A stretch of DNA of 25,412 nucleotides from a virus. Shown here piece by piece: positions 22,684 through 25,412 of the stretch (the first letter of the stretch is position 1; each line of letters opens with the position of its first letter). The notes beneath the pieces are model-generated. The model had not been told where the DNA came from and did no database searches. It saw nothing but the letters and a program-made list of their open reading frames with translations. The DNA lies in IMG/VR virus record IMGVR_UViG_3300047560_001944, positions 1 through 25,412 of that record; one strand, written 5' to 3'. A program made the translations under genes and the position numbers.

Positions 22684-23206
22684 GAAGTTGATGCAAAACT
22701 TTTATCCAATTCCTGGGTGGGAAAACTATGGCATCTCAAAAAATGGTGATGTGTCCCGCATAAAAGCAGGTGTGCGAGGAGCAACTGCCGGACTTGTATT
22801 AAGTCAATCAATCCATAAAAAAAGAGGATATTTAACGGTTCGTCTGTACGACAAAGACAGACAAAAAACATTTGACGTTCATCGTTTAATGGCAATCACA
22901 TTTTTAGGAGGCGTTCCCAAAGGTATGAACGTATGCCACAACAATGGAATCAAAACAGATTGCAGGCTTGAAAATCTTAGAATTGACACACAGTCTGCAA
23001 ATTGCGCAGACAAATTGATGCATGGAACAGACAATCGGGGGCAAAAAAATGGGAAAAACAAATACACCAACGAATTTATTTTGTTGTTGAAACAAAAGCT
23101 GGCTGACGGTCAAAAATCAATTGATATTTCTCGTGAATTTGGTGTTCCTTATTCTCACGTTAGAAACATTAAAAATGGATACAAGTGGAAATGGTTGGAG
23201 GTATAA
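22676..23206 (+). CDS. HNH homing endonuclease with NUMOD4
   Basis: 176 residues. A NUMOD4 motif at the start (FYPIPGWENYGISKNGDVSR) is followed by the HNH_3 core: VHRLMAITFLG, then CHNNGIKTDCRLENLRIDT (about 80-105), with the His and Asn positions intact. The C-terminus has a helix-turn-helix-like end (KSIDISREFGVPYSHVRNIKNG). A/T-rich base use differs clearly from the genes on both sides, as for the GIY-YIG gene at 1858, so it is probably a late insertion. ATG 22676 follows GGGAG; an upstream GTG at 22658 is less likely. Confidence 0.92.
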   Translation: MSEKLMQNFYPIPGWENYGISKNGDVSRIKAGVRGATAGLVLSQSIHKKRGYLTVRLYDKDRQKTFDVHRLMAITFLGGVPKGMNVCHNNGIKTDCRLENLRIDTQSANCADKLMHGTDNRGQKNGKNKYTNEFILLLKQKLADGQKSIDISREFGVPYSHVRNIKNGYKWKWLEV

Positions 23207-23539
23207 ATGGAGACACCTTACAAAGCAGTTGACTTCATCATAAAAAACTCACCGCTTTATGCGAAGGCTAAAGCCGATCGAATTTTGCTTGAAGAATTTA
23301 GAAAATCAAAAAAAGCGTTGCTGATGAAGGATGCCTTAAAAAATGGAATAGAGGCGGCTAACGCACAAGAACGAGAGGCATACGCAGATCAAGAGTACAT
23401 TGATCTTTTGCATGGTCTTGCCGCCGCCATTGAGAAAGAAGAGTTGCTCAAGTGGCAGATGGAGGCGGCTCGAATGAAGACCGATATTTGGCGCACAGAA
23501 CAAGCAAATGCCCGCCTTGAAACAAAGGTAACGGTCTGA
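23207..23539 (+). CDS. Small helical phage protein of unknown function
   Basis: 110 residues, nearly all helix. The pattern SPLYAKAKADRILLEEFRKSKKALLM, then EREAYADQEYIDLLHGLAAAIEKEELLKWQM ending in DIWRTEQANAR, is a family I recall from many phages near recombination genes, without an assigned role. Its ATG follows the HNH stop directly, and its TGA overlaps the ATG of the Ref-like gene (TGATG). Confidence 0.75.
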   Translation: METPYKAVDFIIKNSPLYAKAKADRILLEEFRKSKKALLMKDALKNGIEAANAQEREAYADQEYIDLLHGLAAAIEKEELLKWQMEAARMKTDIWRTEQANARLETKVTV

Positions 23540-23805
23540 TGAACAACAAGCTCACCGCAGATGAGCGCAAGCACCTTGCTTTGGTCAAGGAGTTGCCATG
23601 CTCTGTTTGTGATGCGCCCCCACCATCAGATGCCCACCACATCAAACAGCATCGGCAGTACACCTGCGTAGCCCTGTGCAAGTCCTGCCACCAAGGGGCG
23701 CTCATGGGATGGCACGGGCAGAAACGGGCTTGGGCCATTGCCAAGATGGATGAATTGGACGCCCTGAACGTCACAATTCAACGTTTGTTGCAAAAAACAC
23801 CATAG
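23539..23805 (+). CDS. Ref-like HNH-type nuclease (RecA-dependent nuclease family)
   Basis: 88 residues. The zinc/HNH-like frame is Cys21-x-x-Cys24, then AHHI at 32-35, Cys47-x-x-Cys50-His51 and the GWHG...W end (57-65). This matches the C-terminal half of phage P1 Ref, a RecA-dependent nuclease that cuts at displaced loops, but this protein lacks the long basic N-terminus of P1 Ref. It likely works with host RecA and the neighbouring RusA-like resolvase in recombination. It is last in this operon segment before a new promoter. Confidence 0.8.
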   Translation: MNNKLTADERKHLALVKELPCSVCDAPPPSDAHHIKQHRQYTCVALCKSCHQGALMGWHGQKRAWAIAKMDELDALNVTIQRLLQKTP

Positions 23806-23842
23806 ATTAGGGTAAGTCCCTACAAAATAGTCTGAATACTTA

Positions 23843-23870
23843 TTGCCGGTACGTTTAACTCAGTTACAAT
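23843..23870 (+). promoter_or_regulatory. Promoter for the downstream small-gene operon
   Basis: TTGCCG (23843-23848), 16 bp, TACAAT (23865-23870); start expected near 23877. A 5-bp hairpin CGATC-AGCAA-GATCG (23878-23892) lies at the very 5' end of the transcript. AAAGGAACTGAC then precedes the next gene's ATG. The 112-bp gap has no gene. Confidence 0.62.
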
Positions 23871-23917
23871 AGAGGCACGATCAGCAAGATCGGAACGATA
23901 AACCGAAAGGAACTGAC

Positions 23918-24211
23918 ATGAACGCAAACGACATCTCCCTGACCCAAGTTGACACCCTGGGCATGCTCCTGGCTCAAATCGCTGAGCTGACCGCCAAGGC
24001 TGACGCCATCAAGGACAGCCTCAAGGATGCCGCTACTGCTGGTGGCGCCAAGGTCGTTGAGGGCAACCTCTTCAAGGCAACTGTGGTCGAGTCCAACCGC
24101 AAGGTCACTGACTGGAAAGAAATCGCCAAGATCTGCAACATCCCCGAGGATGTGATCATCGCCAACACCAGCATCACTGCTGTGTTCTCCGTCAAAACCA
24201 CCAGCCGTTAA
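23918..24211 (+). CDS. Small coiled-coil phage protein of unknown function
   Basis: 97 residues. The N-terminal half is a helix with heptad character (VDTLGMLLAQIAELTAKADAIKDSLKDAA), followed by a beta part VVEGNLFKATVVESNRKVTDW and a short helix. Many phages have such LxxLLAxIAxLxxxAxxLKD...GxxYxATV proteins; no function is established. It is first in the operon after the 23843 promoter and has an AAAGGA ribosome site. Codon use is more biased than in neighbours (many GCC, AAG, ATC), which may mean high expression. Confidence 0.75.
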   Translation: MNANDISLTQVDTLGMLLAQIAELTAKADAIKDSLKDAATAGGAKVVEGNLFKATVVESNRKVTDWKEIAKICNIPEDVIIANTSITAVFSVKTTSR

Positions 24212-24221
24212 GGAGACCAAC

Positions 24222-24377
24222 ATGGATGAGCAAACCAAAATAGAGGTGGTGGTCATCCACCTTCCTCAAGAGGCGCTGGAGTGGCTTGAGCGGGCGCTTC
24301 AGTGGCCCGAAGACCTTGAGGCGTATGACAGGCTCAACGCGCCGATCAAGGCAACGCTAGAAGGTTGGATCATTTAA
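24222..24377 (+). CDS. 51-residue protein, too short for usual ORF cut-offs
   Basis: ATG 24222 to TAA 24375-24377. The product begins MDEQTKIEVVVIHLPQEALE and ends in LNAPIKATLEGWII; it is acidic and amphipathic. AAGGAG (24210-24215) is ideally spaced from the ATG, the strongest ribosome site in this part, and overlaps the stop of the gene before. Function unknown. Confidence 0.75.
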   Translation: MDEQTKIEVVVIHLPQEALEWLERALQWPEDLEAYDRLNAPIKATLEGWII

Positions 24378-24382
24378 CAAAC

Positions 24383-24397
24383 GGGGGTATAGCCCCC
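24383..24397 (+). other. Short GC hairpin before the next gene
   Basis: GGGGG (24383-24387) pairs with CCCCC (24393-24397) around TATAG. There is no T-run after it, and the ribosome site CAGGAGAAC follows 5 bp later, so it may act on translation or mRNA stability rather than termination. Confidence 0.45.
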
Positions 24398-24414
24398 CTC
24401 CTCAGGAGAACATC

Positions 24415-24603
24415 ATGGAATTTTCAATCTCAGTTAAAGATGACGGATACGCTCGTGTTTTTATCGATGCTTATGACGACGACAAGGTTTGGCTGTCGGT
24501 CTTCGGTCGCCGTGGGAGCATGGCGGTTGTTTTGAACAAGGACGAAGCCAAGCAAGTGCTCGAGGCTTTCCAGCAACTGGTTGGTGAGAAGGAGGCGGCA
24601 TGA
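24415..24603 (+). CDS. Small protein of unknown function
   Basis: 62 residues, one likely beta-beta-alpha unit: EFSISVKDDGYARVFIDAYDD, then KVWLSVFGRRGSMAVVLNKDEAKQVLEAFQQL. It starts with a clear AGGAGA ribosome site and its stop overlaps the next ATG (ATGA, 24600-24603). No family is recognised. Confidence 0.75.
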   Translation: MEFSISVKDDGYARVFIDAYDDDKVWLSVFGRRGSMAVVLNKDEAKQVLEAFQQLVGEKEAA

Positions 24604-24815
24604 CTAAGATGACCGAATACATCGCTGGCTTCAACGACGGCTATGCCTTCGTGATGCATGAGATCGAGATGCTCATGGTCAAGGAAACGCCAGAAGGGCG
24701 TAGAGCGCTTTCTGACCTTCTGGACCACCTTGGGTATGCCGAAGCCCAAAAAACGCCCCAAACGCCCGTTTTGATGGCACAGCGGGGACGTAAGGTAGCC
24801 AATGACAAAGCTTGA
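24600..24815 (+). CDS. Small protein of unknown function
   Basis: 71 residues. N-terminal helix TEYIAGFNDGYAFVMHEIEML, then ETPEGRRALSDLLDHLGY and a basic, Gln/Thr/Pro-rich tail. Only the YxxGFxDGYxFxxxEIE pattern stands out; I recall it in other small phage proteins but not a function. It is coupled to both neighbours by overlaps of 4 bp upstream and 14 bp downstream. Confidence 0.72.
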   Translation: MTKMTEYIAGFNDGYAFVMHEIEMLMVKETPEGRRALSDLLDHLGYAEAQKTPQTPVLMAQRGRKVANDKA

Positions 24816-25005
24816 GCAACAAATCCGCGAAGCCCAGAAGCTCATGAGGGCGGGCTACTGGGATGCCGCGGATGACCTGCTCGATCAAATGTTGAGCAAA
24901 GTCCTCCACTTGGAGAATCAGGTGGAGGAGCTGAAAGCTCAGGTCAAACAGCAGAAGATGACCATCAAGCAGATGGACCGCCGGATCATGGCAAACGACC
25001 GGTAG
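24802..25005 (+). CDS. Small coiled-coil protein of unknown function
   Basis: 67 residues. Two helices: LEQQIREAQKLMRAGYWDAADDLLDQML, then a clear coiled coil VLHLENQVEELKAQVKQQKMTI with regular Leu/Val spacing, and a basic end (KQMDRRIMANDR). It overlaps the gene before by 14 bp. It may form a dimer; the role is unknown. Confidence 0.72.
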   Translation: MTKLEQQIREAQKLMRAGYWDAADDLLDQMLSKVLHLENQVEELKAQVKQQKMTIKQMDRRIMANDR

Positions 25006-25063
25006 AAGGGGAAAAAACGACATGAAACAGGAATGTGTCGCAAAACCACAAGGAAACGAACAC

Positions 25064-25396
25064 ATGAGCATCACCGCAATGAAACAGGCGTTGGAGGCGT
25101 TGAATGGTTTGATAAAGCGAACAAGTGGGCAAGCAATTTATTCGTTTATGGAAACTGAACGGCGAATTGCGATTGCCGCGTGTGTTGGTCTACGCCAAAC
25201 CATAGAGCAGGCTGAGAAGCAGGAGCCGGTGGCGTGGATGCATACAAAGATAGAGGGCGTTACTGTTCCACATCGACCCGCTGATTTGGATAAGCATCCT
25301 GATAGGTGGGAAGCCTTGTATAAAACACCACCACCGTGCCCAACTTGTGAAGCATTGGCAAGAACTGTAATGATGGATCAAACAGGGAGAGACTAA
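25064..25396 (+). CDS. Phage protein of the MKQALEAL...AIEQAEKQEPVAW type
   Basis: 110 residues. Starts MSITAMKQALEALNGL, then LRQTIEQAEKQEPVAWMHT and the end RWEALYKTPP. This arrangement is a common but uncharacterised family in phages of Burkholderiales and enterobacteria, with a modular tail after EPVAW. ATG 25064 (AAGGA upstream) is preferred; ATG 25022 in frame would add 14 residues. A CPTCEALA segment near the C-terminus may bind zinc. Its TAA overlaps a further ATG at 25396 (TAATG). Confidence 0.75.
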   Translation: MSITAMKQALEALNGLIKRTSGQAIYSFMETERRIAIAACVGLRQTIEQAEKQEPVAWMHTKIEGVTVPHRPADLDKHPDRWEALYKTPPPCPTCEALARTVMMDQTGRD

Positions 25397-25412
25397 TGAG
25401 GTCAGATTACTG
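25396..25412 (+). CDS. 5' start of a further gene cut by the window edge
   Basis: ATG at 25396 overlaps the preceding stop as TAATG and opens MRSDY before the sequence ends. Only five codons are visible, so it is listed on the basis of the coupling pattern alone. Confidence 0.4.

Overview
The window is one contiguous stretch of a tailed-phage genome, most likely a short-tailed (podovirus-like) phage. The evidence is a two-component spanin with a GH19-type endolysin, a head-to-tail adaptor, a nozzle-like tail protein with the R-P-x-K-V-G-G-Y motif of stabilisation/nozzle proteins, and three large Ala/Gly-rich or helical proteins placed where podoviruses carry DNA-ejection proteins. No tail-tube, sheath or baseplate gene is recognisable. 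Small-gene family resemblances (N4 gp49/Sf6 gp66, DUF1376, YdaS/Cro-like) and moderate GC point to a Gram-negative host, probably a freshwater betaproteobacterium (Burkholderiales). That host assignment is inference. No integrase or CI-type repressor is present in the window, so lifestyle is undecided.

Layout. (1) 1-14841, plus strand, late genes: a partial upstream gene, Rz with Rz1 nested inside it, endolysin, adaptor, a GIY-YIG homing endonuclease, a fibre-like beta protein, the nozzle-like protein, a small protein, a 1387-residue mosaic protein with an EF-hand-like loop and a long Gly-X-Ser collagen-like tract, and three probable internal/ejection proteins. An intrinsic terminator at 14901-14930 closes the block. 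(2) 18770-14929, minus strand: a tightly coupled operon of twelve genes. It includes small membrane proteins, a protein with an SSB-like acidic tip, a winged-helix-like protein, a PD-(D/E)XK nuclease and an N4 gp49-family protein. Two genes here (16240-16407 and 18425-18523) are very short but sit in perfect start-stop overlap with their neighbours. (3) 18733-19194: a divergent control region with two promoters, GTGTT/AACAC operator-like repeats, and a rightward leader carrying two copies of a ~74-nt structured element. (4) 19195-25412, plus strand, early/replication genes: YdaS/Cro-like regulator, DUF1376 replication-like protein, zinc-binding protein, DNA methyltransferase, a dual-frame region, RusA-like resolvase, a second homing endonuclease (HNH), Ref-like nuclease, then a second promoter and a run of very small genes.

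How it fits together: the Cro/YdaS-like product probably controls the divergent promoters. The leftward and rightward operons supply recombination and replication functions (SSB-like protein, RecB-like nuclease, RusA, Ref-like nuclease, methyltransferase). The late block builds the tail tip, internal proteins and lysis system. The most notable unexplained element is the tandem structured leader at 18884-19090. Its two copies keep the same fold through several paired base changes, which suggests cis-acting RNA such as a put-like antiterminator, an antisense RNA or another regulator.
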